Shown piece by piece: positions 1-7,993 of a stretch of 64,000 nucleotides of DNA. Made by a program: the position numbers and the translations under genes. Below the pieces are notes generated by a model. It made no database searches and had not been told where the DNA came from. It saw only the letters and a program-made list of their open reading frames with translations. Location: the NCBI GenBank assembly GCA_037046735.1, contig JBAOHC010000027.1, positions 558,001-622,000 of the forward strand, in the 5' to 3' direction. How positions within the stretch are numbered: the first letter of the stretch is position 1; the number at the start of each line of letters is the position of its first letter. The stretch comes from JADKAV01 sp037046735. Its GTDB lineage: Bacteria; Actinomycetota; Actinomycetes; S36-B12; UBA10799.

Positions 1-354
1 AACTCGATCAGCGCGGTGAGCCCCGAGAACGTGAAGCAGCGCTGCCCGATCAATCCGACGCTGCCCGGGGCGAAGGTCACGAAGGTCGGCAACCGCGTGC
101 TGGTGAAGAAGGTCAAGACCAACAACGCGTGTGCGTTGGTCAAGCCGGTCGTGCTGTGCCGCCCGGTCGCACACGCGGCCTTGGGTGAGACCGCCTTCTG
201 CCGCACGGTGACGACCCGCAAGGGGTACGTCAAGGTCAAGACCCGCGGCTACGACCGGGTCCGCGTCACCGTCATCGTCCGGGCCAAGCCGAAGCCCGGG
301 TTCGGCGATGACTGGAAAGCCAGCACCTGGCGTAAGTCCTGGCTGCTGAAGTGA
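1..354 (+). CDS. C-terminal part of a gene of unknown function (start outside window)
   Basis: The reading frame is open from the first base and stops with TGA at 352-354, so only the last 117 residues are visible. The fragment is basic, Lys/Val-rich and has several Cys (for example around CALVKPVVLCRP). Alternating hydrophobic residues near VRVTVIVRAKP suggest a beta-sandwich domain of an exported protein. It ends with an aromatic and basic tail. I do not recognise a family. A strong hairpin follows directly, which fits this being the last gene of its unit. Confidence 0.6.
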   Translation, partial: NSISAVSPENVKQRCPINPTLPGAKVTKVGNRVLVKKVKTNNACALVKPVVLCRPVAHAALGETAFCRTVTTRKGYVKVKTRGYDRVRVTVIVRAKPKPGFGDDWKASTWRKSWLLK

Positions 355-361
355 GGTGACG

Positions 362-396
362 CGAAGGGCCGCACTCCACGTGGGTGCGGCCCTTCG
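362..396. terminator. Hairpin terminator after the first gene
   Basis: A perfect 13-bp stem (CGAAGGGCCGCAC at 362-374 pairing with 384-396) encloses a 9-base loop. It begins 7 bases after the stop codon at 354. There is no U tract, which is common for intrinsic terminators in high-GC actinobacteria. Confidence 0.75.
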
Positions 397-429
397 TGCT
401 GTGGGCGGTGAGGTAGGTCTGTGCCCGCC

Positions 430-645
430 CAGCAAATGGGCAGCGCGTTGCCATTGTCCACTATTCACAGCAACAACTGCCCATTGCCTCCGCGGCCCCC
501 GCCACCGGCAGCGATGGGCGACTCGTTGGCCATTCCCTACGGCGTGTCACGGCAACAACTGCCGCCTCCCCGAGCCCCCGCCACCGGCAGCGAATGGGCA
601 CTCGTTGCCATTCCCTACGGCGTGTCACAGCAACAACTGCCCAAC
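430..645. repeat. Short tandem repeat array, unit about 75-85 bp
   Basis: The segment CAACAACTGCC recurs at about 471, 554 and 632. The stretch with core CCCCCGCCACCGGCAGCGA recurs at about 497 and 578, and TTCCCTACGGCGTGTCAC at about 533 and 612. A degenerate partial unit begins near 430. On the minus strand each full unit contains GAATGGCA-ACGAG-TGCCCATTC, which can fold into a hairpin with one bulge. No credible gene lies in 397-647, so I read it as intergenic REP-like repeats between the convergent ends of the first gene and the minus-strand gene at 648. Confidence 0.6.
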
Positions 646-647
646 GC

Positions 648-1026
648 CTACGAGGGCCGCACACTCCAGGCGTGCTCCAAGGCGGCCCGCGCCTGCTTCT
701 TGTCCGCCACATCCAGATATCCGACGCCCACCCAGTACCACGTGAGCCAGTCGTCGGGATCGGCCTGCGCATCAACGATCCGCTGCTCCAGCGTGCGCTC
801 GTCGACGAACTCCACCTGCTCGCCCAACTTCTGCATGCGGAAGCCGAAACTCACCTCACGCCACACCAGAACGCCGGCCACGACCGGCAGGATCAGTACT
901 GCCAACCCCAGCCCGATAGCCGCCGGGCTCGCCCGACGCTATGAAGTCCCAGCCCCGCCACACCACGAAGCCGGCGTAGACGAAGAAGAGCCCCGCCATG
1001 ATCAGGGCCATGCGCCGTCCGGTCAC
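648..1026 (-). pseudogene. Small membrane protein with TPR-like tail, frameshifted
   Basis: The gene would start at GTG 1026-1024, overlapping the dapB stop as GTGA. Its N-terminus has a hydrophobic helix (MALIMAGLFFVYAGFVVW). A second hydrophobic stretch (LGLAVLILPVVAGVLVW) and a cytosolic tail with a TPR-like segment (WLTWYWVGVGYLDVADKK) lie in a different frame. The frame changes in the G/C run near 918-930, where one extra base would join GEP to AAIGLGLAVL. This is either a real disruption or a sequencing or assembly error. If the gene is disrupted, a TTG at 905 could start an 85-residue remnant. The position just after dapB suggests it was co-transcribed with it. Function is unknown. Confidence 0.55.
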
Positions 1027-1754
1027 GGCAGTCCCAGGAAGGCATCCAGCCCGACGGTCAGCCCCGGATGCCCACCGACCTCGCGCACCCCGAGCACCAC
1101 GCCCGGCATGAAACTGGCCCGATCCAGGCTGTCGTGGCGGATGGTCAGGGTCTCCCCCACCCCTCCGAGCAGTACCTCCTGATGGGCGATCAAGCCCCGC
1201 AGGCGCACGGAATGCACTCGGACATCACCAACGGACGCCCCCCGGGCACCGTCCAAAGCACTGCTGGTGGCATCAGGCGACGGACGCCCAGCGCGCGCCT
1301 GCGCGATCAGTTCAGCTGTCCGCACCGCGGTCCCGCTGGGTGCATCCACCTTGTCCGGGTGGTGCAGCTCCACGACTTCGACCGATTCGAAGAAGGGCGC
1401 CGCCACCGCAGCAAAACGCATCATGAGCACAGCCCCGATGCTGAAGTTCGGCGCGACCAGCACCCCCACCTCGGGGTGGTCGGCCAGCAACCCCGCTACA
1501 GCCTGCAGCCGCTCGTTGTCGAAGCCGCTGGTCCCGACCACCACGTGCACGCCGCGCGGAATGCAGTGTTCCAAAGTCGACATCACCACGTCGGGGGCCG
1601 TGAAGTCGACCACCACGTCGCAGTCGTCGACCAGGCTCAGCGGATCCCCGAGGTCCACTCGGGCCAGCAGTTCCATCTCGTCGGCGGCCTCGACCGCGTC
1701 ACACACGGCCGCGCCCATCCGCCCGGCCGCCCCCACCACACCGACCCTGATCAT
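1023..1754 (-). CDS. dapB: 4-hydroxy-tetrahydrodipicolinate reductase
   Basis: DapB reduces hydroxy-tetrahydrodipicolinate with NAD(P)H in the diaminopimelate/lysine pathway, feeding cell-wall and lysine synthesis in the cytosol. The 243-residue protein starts with the nucleotide-binding loop VGVVGAAGRMG. It has the family motifs VVVGTSGF and ELHHPDKVDAPSGTA (substrate and catalytic segment). I chose ATG 1754 because AAGGAGG lies 5 bases upstream; an in-frame GTG at 1769 has no such site. It follows the M16 peptidase gene by 14 bases, in a pnp-M16-dapB minus-strand operon. Confidence 0.95.
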   Translation of the reverse strand: MIRVGVVGAAGRMGAAVCDAVEAADEMELLARVDLGDPLSLVDDCDVVVDFTAPDVVMSTLEHCIPRGVHVVVGTSGFDNERLQAVAGLLADHPEVGVLVAPNFSIGAVLMMRFAAVAAPFFESVEVVELHHPDKVDAPSGTAVRTAELIAQARAGRPSPDATSSALDGARGASVGDVRVHSVRLRGLIAHQEVLLGGVGETLTIRHDSLDRASFMPGVVLGVREVGGHPGLTVGLDAFLGLP

Positions 1755-1768
1755 TGCTGCCTCCTTCA

Positions 1769-3037
1769 CTACACCGGTCCGACCGCGGCCTCCACGACCG
1801 GTCCGGTGAGAATCTCGCGAGCGAGGGCACAGACATCATCGGTGGTCACGGCGGACACCCGCCGCAAACCCTCGTCGAGGCCCACAATCTCATCATCGAA
1901 CAGCGCCCGGGTGCCCAGGCGCATCAGCCGCATCCCGGGGTCCTCCAGATCGAGCACCATCTGGCCTTTGACCTGTCCCTTCGCGCCCTCGACCTCAAGG
2001 TCGGTGAATCCGCTGCCGGCCGCCTCGTGGAGCACCACGTCGATGGCCTCCCGAGTCTGCTCCAACTTCTCCGGCGCGCAGCCGGCGTGGACTCCGAAGA
2101 TGCCGGCGTCACTGTAGGACGAGCGGAACGCCGACACCGAATACGCCAAGCCCCGGCGCTCGCGGACCTCTTGGAACAGCCGGCTCGACATCCCCCCGCC
2201 GAGCAGGCTGTGCAGCACACCCATGGCATACCTGCGCTGATCGCCACGGTCCAGACCCGGGTAGCCCCGCAGTATGTTGACCTGCTCAAAGGGCCGGGCC
2301 ATGAGATCCAGCTGCGGGCGCGGCGCCCGTGGCGGGCGGCTCGGTCGGGGCGGTCGCACCGGCGCCTCCGCCTGCCCGAAGGCCCGCGTCACCATGGACA
2401 CGACGGACCGGTGGGAGGCGGAGCCGACGACTGTAATCACGTAATTGTCGGGGGTGTAGTAGCGCCGGTAGTGACCGCGCAACGCCGACGTCTGCATGTC
2501 CGTGACACTGGCCACGGTGCCCGCCACCGGCCTACCCAGCGGATGTTTGCCGAACATCGCCGTCTCCAAGCCAGTCCGACCCACATCGATGGGGTCGTCC
2601 TCACTCATCGCGATCTCCTCGAGCACCACCATGCGCTCGGAGTCGATGTCAGAGGGCCGCAGCAGGGAGCCGCCGAGCATGTCGGCCAGCACATCGACAG
2701 CCACCTCGAGATGCTCGTCGAGCACCCGCACGTGATAGCACGTGTACTCCTTGGTCGTGAAGGCGTTGATCTCCCCGCCGAGGTTCTCGATGCCGGCCGC
2801 GATGTCCAGCGCCGAACGCTGCTGTGTCCCCTTGAACAGCAGATGTTCCAAGAAATGGGTCGCGCCGGCCGTCGATGACGTCTCGTGCCGTGACCCGATG
2901 GGGACCCACACCCCCACCGTGACCGAGCGCACCGCGGGGATGAACTCGGTGAAGACACGCGGCCCCGAAGGGATGCCCGTGCGATGCACGGTGATCCCCC
3001 CGGGGTCGCGTAGAACTACCTGGGAGCGTGGGCTCAC
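1769..3037 (-). CDS. M16-family zinc peptidase (processing-peptidase-like)
   Basis: This 422-residue protein carries the inverted zinc motif HFLEH in GATHFLEHLLFKGT (about residue 60). A downstream conserved Glu segment (EYTCYHVRVLDEHLEVAVDVLADML) follows. It has two M16 half-domains, as in mitochondrial-processing-peptidase beta/YmxG-type proteins, which are typically encoded next to pnp. Substrates are not known for these bacterial homologues. The GTG start overlaps the pnp stop as GTGA, so translation is probably coupled. No signal peptide is visible, which suggests a cytosolic enzyme. Confidence 0.9.
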   Translation of the reverse strand: MSPRSQVVLRDPGGITVHRTGIPSGPRVFTEFIPAVRSVTVGVWVPIGSRHETSSTAGATHFLEHLLFKGTQQRSALDIAAGIENLGGEINAFTTKEYTCYHVRVLDEHLEVAVDVLADMLGGSLLRPSDIDSERMVVLEEIAMSEDDPIDVGRTGLETAMFGKHPLGRPVAGTVASVTDMQTSALRGHYRRYYTPDNYVITVVGSASHRSVVSMVTRAFGQAEAPVRPPRPSRPPRAPRPQLDLMARPFEQVNILRGYPGLDRGDQRRYAMGVLHSLLGGGMSSRLFQEVRERRGLAYSVSAFRSSYSDAGIFGVHAGCAPEKLEQTREAIDVVLHEAAGSGFTDLEVEGAKGQVKGQMVLDLEDPGMRLMRLGTRALFDDEIVGLDEGLRRVSAVTTDDVCALAREILTGPVVEAAVGPV

Positions 3038-5238
3038 TTGTCGTCCGAAGCCTCCGGCGCATCCTCAAGCACGGGGGCCAGGCTCAGCTTGCCGCGGTCG
3101 TCGATGTCCTTGATCTCCACGCGGATCTTGTCGCCCACCTTCACGACGTCGTCGACGCTGTCGATGCGCTTGCCACCGACCAGCTTCTTGACCTCGGTGA
3201 TGTGCAGCAGCCCGTCCTTGCCCGGGATCAGGGAGATGAACGCCCCGAAGTTCGTGGTCTTGACCACGGTGCCCAGGTACCGCTCGCCGATCTCCGGCAT
3301 CTGCGGGTTGGCGATCGCGTTCACCATGGCGCGAGCCTGCTCGGCAGCGTCACCATTGGCCGCACCGATGTAGATGGTGCCGTCATCCTCGATCGTGATG
3401 TCGGCGCCGGTGTCTTCCTGGATCTGGTTGATGACCTTGCCCTTCGGCCCGATCACCTCACCGATCTTGTCCACCGGGATGACCACGCTGATCACCCGCG
3501 GGGCCAGCACGTTCATCTCGTCGGGGCCGTCGATGGCCTCACCCATGACCTCCAGAATCGTCATCCGGGCGTCGTGGGCCTGCTCAAGGGCACCTGCCAG
3601 CACACTGGCCGGGATCCCGTCGAGCTTGGTGTCGAGCTGCAGCGCGGTCACGAACTCGCTCGTACCGGCGACCTTGAAGTCCATGTCGCCGAACGCGTCC
3701 TCAGCGCCGAGGATGTCGGTCAGCGCCACGTACTGGGTCTGCCCATCGACCTCGTCAGACACCAGACCCATGGCGATACCAGCAACCGGGGCCTTCAGCG
3801 GCACACCGGCGTTGAGCAGTGACAGCGTCGAGGCACACACCGAACCCATCGACGTCGAGCCATTGGAACCCAGCGCCTCCGACACCTGCCGGATGGCGTA
3901 GGGGAACTCCTCACGGCTCGGCAGCACGGGCACCAGGGCCCGCTCAGCCAACGCGCCGTGACCGATCTCGCGGCGCTTCGGGCTGCCCACCCGGCCGGTC
4001 TCACCGGTGGAGAAGGGCGGGAAGTTGTAGTTGTGCATGTAGCGCTTGCGGCTGACCGGGCTCAGGGTGTCCAGCTGCTGCTCCATGCGCAGCATGTTCA
4101 GCGTCGTCACCCCGAGGATCTGGGTCTCGCCCCGCTCGAACAGCGCCGATCCGTGCGCCCTCGGGATCACGTCGACCTCCGCGGACAGTGCCCGGATGTC
4201 AGACAGGCCACGGCCGTCCATGCGGACGTGATCGCGCAGGATGCGCTGGCGCACGCTCTTCTTGGTGACCGCTCGCAGCGCCGCGCCGATCTCCTTCTCG
4301 CGACCCTCGAAGGTGTCGGCCAGCGCGGTGGCAACCTCGTCCTTGACGACGTCCAGGGCGGCTTCCCGCTCCTGCTTGTCGGCGATCGTCAGGGCAGCGG
4401 CGACCTTGTCGGAGGCCACCTCCTCGACGGCCGCCAGCGCGTCGGGCTGGTAGTCCGGGAACGTCGGGAACTCCCGGGTCTCCTTGCCGGCCCGCGCCGC
4501 CAGGTCGGACTGGGCCTCGCACAGGGCAAGGATGAACGGCTTGGACGCCTCCAGGCCCTCGGCGACCACGGTCTCGGTCGGGGCGGCAGCACCGCCACGG
4601 ACGAGTTCGACGGTGGCCTCGGTGGCTTCCGCCTCGACCATCATGATGGCCACGTCGTCACCGACCACCCGGCCGGCCACGACCATGTCGAAGACGGCTT
4701 CCTCGAGCTGTGAGTGGCTCGGGAACGCGACCCAGCGATCCTGGATCAGAGCCACGCGGACGGCGCCGATCGGGCCGCTGAACGGCAACCCGGACAGCTG
4801 CGTCGACATGGAGGCGGCGTTGATCGCCAGCACGTCGTAGGGGTGGTCCGGGTTCAGCGACTGCACGGTGATGACCACCTGCACCTCGTTGCGCAGACCC
4901 TTGACGAAGCTGGGCCGCAGCGGCCGGTCGATGAGCCGGCAGGTGAGGATCGCATCCTCGCTGGGCCGGCCCTCGCGGCGGAAGAACGAACCGGGGATCC
5001 GGCCGAGGGCGTACATGCGCTCCTCGACGTCCACGGTCAGCGGGAAGAAGTCGAACTGGTCCTTGGGCGTCTTGCCAGCAGTCGTTGCCGACAGCAGCAT
5101 CGTGTCGCCGTCCAGGTAGGCAACGGCGGAGCCGGCAGCCTGCCGGGCGAGCCGGCCGGTCTCGAATCGGATGGTGCGGGTGCCGAACGGTCCGTTGTCC
5201 AGGACTGTCTCGGCGGATTGAATGTTGGAACCCTCCAC
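3034..5238 (-). CDS. pnp: Polyribonucleotide nucleotidyltransferase (PNPase)
   Basis: PNPase degrades RNA 3' to 5' by phosphorolysis. The 734-residue protein has two RNase PH domains with a linking helical domain. A KH domain follows (IGEVIGPKGKVINQIQEDTG) and then an S1 domain (GERYLGTVVKTTNFGAFISL) near the C-terminus, ending in an acidic tail. I chose GTG 5238, preceded by AAGGAGGGCCC, because the 27 residues upstream of it are not conserved-looking. rpsO lies directly upstream on the same strand, the usual rpsO-pnp pair, with a hairpin between them. Confidence 0.96.
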   Translation of the reverse strand: MEGSNIQSAETVLDNGPFGTRTIRFETGRLARQAAGSAVAYLDGDTMLLSATTAGKTPKDQFDFFPLTVDVEERMYALGRIPGSFFRREGRPSEDAILTCRLIDRPLRPSFVKGLRNEVQVVITVQSLNPDHPYDVLAINAASMSTQLSGLPFSGPIGAVRVALIQDRWVAFPSHSQLEEAVFDMVVAGRVVGDDVAIMMVEAEATEATVELVRGGAAAPTETVVAEGLEASKPFILALCEAQSDLAARAGKETREFPTFPDYQPDALAAVEEVASDKVAAALTIADKQEREAALDVVKDEVATALADTFEGREKEIGAALRAVTKKSVRQRILRDHVRMDGRGLSDIRALSAEVDVIPRAHGSALFERGETQILGVTTLNMLRMEQQLDTLSPVSRKRYMHNYNFPPFSTGETGRVGSPKRREIGHGALAERALVPVLPSREEFPYAIRQVSEALGSNGSTSMGSVCASTLSLLNAGVPLKAPVAGIAMGLVSDEVDGQTQYVALTDILGAEDAFGDMDFKVAGTSEFVTALQLDTKLDGIPASVLAGALEQAHDARMTILEVMGEAIDGPDEMNVLAPRVISVVIPVDKIGEVIGPKGKVINQIQEDTGADITIEDDGTIYIGAANGDAAEQARAMVNAIANPQMPEIGERYLGTVVKTTNFGAFISLIPGKDGLLHITEVKKLVGGKRIDSVDDVVKVGDKIRVEIKDIDDRGKLSLAPVLEDAPEASDDK

Positions 5239-5365
5239 GGGCCCTCCTTGTTTCTCTTGTGAGGGGCCACCCGCGCCGGTCTTCGATCGAGACGGTCCGA
5301 ATCGTCGGGCCGTCACCACCGAGGACCGAGGCGTTCGAGGCGACCCCGGGGTTGTGGTGTGAGCG

Positions 5366-5405
5366 CCTGGGGTGCCGGACGCCGTCAGGCACCCGACACC
5401 CCAGG
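5366..5405. terminator. Hairpin between rpsO and pnp
   Basis: CCTGGGGTG (5366-5374) pairs with CACCCCAGG (5397-5405). The hairpin begins 4 bases after the rpsO stop on the minus strand. It may terminate or attenuate rpsO transcription, or be a processing site as known for rpsO-pnp in other bacteria. The remaining 5239-5365 stretch holds no other gene that I can support. Confidence 0.55.
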
Positions 5406-5409
5406 GGCG

Positions 5410-5673
5410 CTATCGACGGATACCGAGGCGCGCGATCAGCGAACGGTAACGCTCGATGTCGGTGCGCGCCAAGTAGTCCAGCAGTCGGCGGCGACGTCCC
5501 ACGAGCAGCAGCAGTCCGCGGCGGCTGTGGTGGTCGTGCTTGTGCTCCTTGAGATGCTCCGTGAGGTGCGAGATCCGGTGGCTCAGAAGTGCGACCTGCA
5601 CCTCGGGGCTGCCGGTGTCACCCTCAACGGTGGCGTACTCAGTGATGATCTTCTGCTTGGTGGCAGTGTCCAT
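5410..5673 (-). CDS. rpsO: 30S ribosomal protein S15
   Basis: S15 is a primary 16S rRNA-binding protein of the small subunit. The 87-residue sequence from MDTATKQKIITEYATVEGDTGSPEVQVALL through DHHSRRGLLLLVGRRRRLLDYL has the family's signature helices and normal length. I chose ATG 5673, preceded by AGGATAGG, rather than the in-frame ATG at 5700, which would add nine residues that are not part of the family. Its leader has been copied to the duplication junction at 23015. Confidence 0.97.
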   Translation of the reverse strand: MDTATKQKIITEYATVEGDTGSPEVQVALLSHRISHLTEHLKEHKHDHHSRRGLLLLVGRRRRLLDYLARTDIERYRSLIARLGIRR

Positions 5674-5691
5674 GGATGAACCTATCCTTCG

Positions 5692-5726
5692 CGGACGCAT
5701 GACATATGCGGCCTACCGAGCGTCCG
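5692..5726 (-). promoter_or_regulatory. rpsO leader hairpin (possible S15 control site)
   Basis: CGGACGC and GCGTCCG (5692-5698 and 5720-5726) form a 7-bp stem in the mRNA leader 20-50 bases before the rpsO start. S15 is known to repress its own mRNA through leader structures in several bacteria; that this hairpin does so is inference. The same hairpin is retained at 23035-23069 in the duplicated leader. Confidence 0.4.
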
Positions 5727-5744
5727 TTCAGTAGCCGTGCCCCC

Positions 5745-5750
5745 AGTGTA
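5745..5750 (-). promoter_or_regulatory. Putative rpsO -10 element
   Basis: TACACT on the minus strand, in GGCTACACTG, fits TANNNT. It lies 71 bases before the rpsO start, between the sugar transferase stop and the leader hairpin. It is conserved at 23088-23093 in the duplicate. No convincing -35 is seen. Confidence 0.4.
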
Positions 5751-5773
5751 GCCGGTGGGTGGTGGATCGCGCC

Positions 5774-7105
5774 TCAGCCGCCGGACCCCTTGAACACCTT
5801 GGGCACCGTCTTGAGCACGATCTTCATGTCGCCCCACAGGCTCCAGTGATCGGCATAACGGTTGTCGAAGCGGGCACGGTCGTCGATGGAGGTGTCGCCG
5901 CGCAGGTCGTAGATCTGCGCCAGGCCGGTGAGGCCGGCCGTCATCCGGTGCCGGTCGTCGTAGTGCGCGTACTGCTCGCTGAACTGGTCGACGAAGAACG
6001 GCCGCTCGGGGCGCGGCCCGACGAAGGACATGTCGCCGCGCAGGATGTTCCACAACTGCGGCAACTCGTCCAAAGACGACTTGCGCATGAACTTGCCAAT
6101 GGGTCCCAGCCGGTCGCTGGCTTGGGTGACCGTCCAGGTCGTGTTCGACGTGGATTCGGTGACCGGCTTCATCGTCTGCAGTTTCAGCAGTTCGAACTCC
6201 CGGCCGTCCTTGCCGATGCGCACCTGCCGGAAGAGCAGATCGCCACCCGTCTCACGCTTGAGCAGCGGGCCGAAGATCGCGAGCAGCGGCGCGGACAGGA
6301 TCAGGCCGACCGTGGCCAGCACGATGTCGAACACCCGCTTGAGGCGCAGCCCCAGAGGTGAGCGGACACCCCCCAGACGCTGCACGGGCATGCCGAAGAT
6401 CACGTCATCAACGCGCGATTCCTTGATCAGGTCGAAGTACCGCGGGACCGCCATCACGCGCAGCCCGGAGTCCAGACCCCGCCGGATCTCGAACACCTCG
6501 CGCGCCTCTGATGCGCGCGAGAAGGCGACCAGGACGGTCGTGGCCCGCACCCGTCGGGCCTCCTCGACCAGGTCGGTACTGAGCAGATCGGGAACGCGGT
6601 CAACGAGGTCGAGGCCGTACTCGGGGTTGTCCTGGGCCATCTCGCTGATCGCATCGGCGATGACGCCACCCCCTACCAGCAGCAACCGTTCGCGGGCGAC
6701 ATCGTTACGCCTGAGGTCACGCAGCAGAACGTAGACCGGCATGCGCACGAACAGCAGGACGATCCCCGCGAACGACACCCAGACCACATCATCGATCGAG
6801 ATGTTGAACAGCGGCATGGCGGCCATGAACGCGAAGATCCCGGAGGCGACGAAGCCCGCGATCAAGGCTTTGGGCATCTCGTCGAGCGCGCTGAGCTGGA
6901 AGCGGGCCCGATAGAGCCCCGCCTGCCACCGGAAGACGACCAGTATGACCAGGCCGAGTACGTCGTAGCCGAGCGTCACCGGCTCCCACACCAGAGTGAA
7001 CAGGATCAGGAATGCCGCGTCGGATGCCATGAGCAGCAGCCGCTGTCGGCGCGCGGACAGCCGCATGGCGGGTGCATGCACCTTCATTGTTGCCATCGAA
7101 ACCAT
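5774..7105 (-). CDS. Polyprenyl-phosphate sugar-1-phosphate transferase, copy 1 (intact)
   Basis: This enzyme should start glycan assembly by moving a sugar-1-phosphate from a nucleotide sugar to undecaprenyl phosphate at the membrane. The 443-residue protein has N-terminal transmembrane helices (about residues 25-60 and 80-125) and a central nucleotide-binding-like region (LLLVGGGVIADAI). A C-terminal bacterial sugar transferase domain runs from about residue 245. That domain shows LKRVFDIVLA, FRQVRIGKDGREFELLKLQTM split over about 295-315, DELPQLWNILRGDMSFVGPRP and GLTGLAQI. ATG 7105 has GGGAGG 6 bases upstream. It follows the Wzz-like gene by 66 bases on the same strand. Confidence 0.93.
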   Translation of the reverse strand: MVSMATMKVHAPAMRLSARRQRLLLMASDAAFLILFTLVWEPVTLGYDVLGLVILVVFRWQAGLYRARFQLSALDEMPKALIAGFVASGIFAFMAAMPLFNISIDDVVWVSFAGIVLLFVRMPVYVLLRDLRRNDVARERLLLVGGGVIADAISEMAQDNPEYGLDLVDRVPDLLSTDLVEEARRVRATTVLVAFSRASEAREVFEIRRGLDSGLRVMAVPRYFDLIKESRVDDVIFGMPVQRLGGVRSPLGLRLKRVFDIVLATVGLILSAPLLAIFGPLLKRETGGDLLFRQVRIGKDGREFELLKLQTMKPVTESTSNTTWTVTQASDRLGPIGKFMRKSSLDELPQLWNILRGDMSFVGPRPERPFFVDQFSEQYAHYDDRHRMTAGLTGLAQIYDLRGDTSIDDRARFDNRYADHWSLWGDMKIVLKTVPKVFKGSGG

Positions 7106-7171
7106 GAGAAGCCTCCCGAGACCGTCCGTCTACGGAGAGCATCGACATACTTATGCCCTGCCTTAACGCCC

Positions 7172-7771
7172 TTATGCAAGAGACTCGTTACCTCGGCGGC
7201 CACCGCGCAGCCGGGCCGCCACGATTCCGGCGACCAGGGCGAAGCCGGCGGCCAGCACGAAGGAGACGGCATAGAGCAGTTTCGACGAGATCCCGGAGGG
7301 CGCGTCGCTGAGATCGGCGTCGGAGACGGCGGTAGCCACGAGGTAGGGATCCACTTTGGCCTTCGCCACCACCTGGTCGACCAGCGATTGGTTGGCGACC
7401 TGGGCGGCCACTGGATCGGCCAACTCAGTGCTGATGGTCATGTTGAGGGTCAAAGGCGGGATCTCGGCATTGAGGCCTGACCGCAACTCAGCGGGAGTCA
7501 CACCGGCAGCGGCTGCAGCCAACTCCACGGAGCTGCCAGATGCCACGAATTCGGGGTAGGTCTGGATCAGCAGGGAGATCAGGTCGCGGCCGTCTGCTCG
7601 GCCCGGCTGGGGCTGGAACGCCACTACGGAATTCGACGCGTAGCGGACCGGCATTGAGGACACGTACCAGAAAAGGGCACCGCCGACGACCAAGAAAGTG
7701 ACGAGCATGACGGGCCACTGCCGTAGGACATCTCGGCCGTCGACACCGTGATTCTGCGGATTCTGAGCCAC
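7172..7771 (-). CDS. Wzz/YveK-like chain-length or export regulator, copy 1
   Basis: The 199-residue protein has one transmembrane helix at about 20-38 (VMLVTFLVVGGALFWYV) and a second at about 165-188 (LLYAVSFVLAAGFALVAGIV). An extracytoplasmic domain lies between them. This is the layout of polysaccharide co-polymerase (Wzz/YveK) proteins without a fused tyrosine kinase. It probably governs polymer length together with the Wzy protein. The GTG start is 6 bases from a TAGGCT -10 element, so its mRNA is probably leaderless. No tyrosine kinase gene is present in the cluster. Confidence 0.8.
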   Translation of the reverse strand: MAQNPQNHGVDGRDVLRQWPVMLVTFLVVGGALFWYVSSMPVRYASNSVVAFQPQPGRADGRDLISLLIQTYPEFVASGSSVELAAAAAGVTPAELRSGLNAEIPPLTLNMTISTELADPVAAQVANQSLVDQVVAKAKVDPYLVATAVSDADLSDAPSGISSKLLYAVSFVLAAGFALVAGIVAARLRGGRRGNESLA

Positions 7772-7777
7772 CCTTCG

Positions 7778-7783
7778 AGCCTA
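7778..7783 (-). promoter_or_regulatory. TAGGCT -10 element for leaderless Wzz-like mRNA (copy 1)
   Basis: TAGGCT on the minus strand is followed by 6 bases and the GTG start at 7771. That spacing puts transcription start at or next to the start codon. The element and spacing recur at 25120, 12805 and 30192. Confidence 0.55.
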
Positions 7784-7925
7784 CTGGGAATCGTCGCGTG
7801 ATCAGCATCTTCAGCCCGGCCTGGCGGCGACAGCCCGCGCCCGGAAGCCACGGGTATCACAGGCAGGTAACGAAGATGAAGATCAACGGCAAGATCCAAT
7901 CCGCAAAAGAATCTTGAACCCCCCC

Positions 7926-7931
7926 TAGGAT
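7926..7931 (+). promoter_or_regulatory. Putative -10 element for the GH-A gene (copy 1)
   Basis: TAGGAT sits in a block (about 7903-7990) that is conserved against copy 2 at about 25233-25325 although it is noncoding: AAAGAATCTTG, a C run, the TAG-AT hexamer, ATTCACCC, AACGAGTTAA and the GGGGGAGGACGAACTC ribosome-binding region. The conserved block is probably the promoter and leader of the downstream gene. Confidence 0.4.
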
Positions 7932-7993
7932 TCACCCGAACGAGTTAAACCCGCACATCCGAAGTCAAGGCCGGCGAGGGGGAGGACGAACTC

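Noticed and set aside
430..645. Possible CRISPR array
   Set aside because: Units are long with near-identical content throughout and there are no unique spacers or cas genes.
5674..5700. Nine-residue N-terminal extension of S15 from ATG 5700
   Set aside because: S15 proteins start at the MDTATK-like segment, and AGGATAGG is correctly spaced for ATG 5673.
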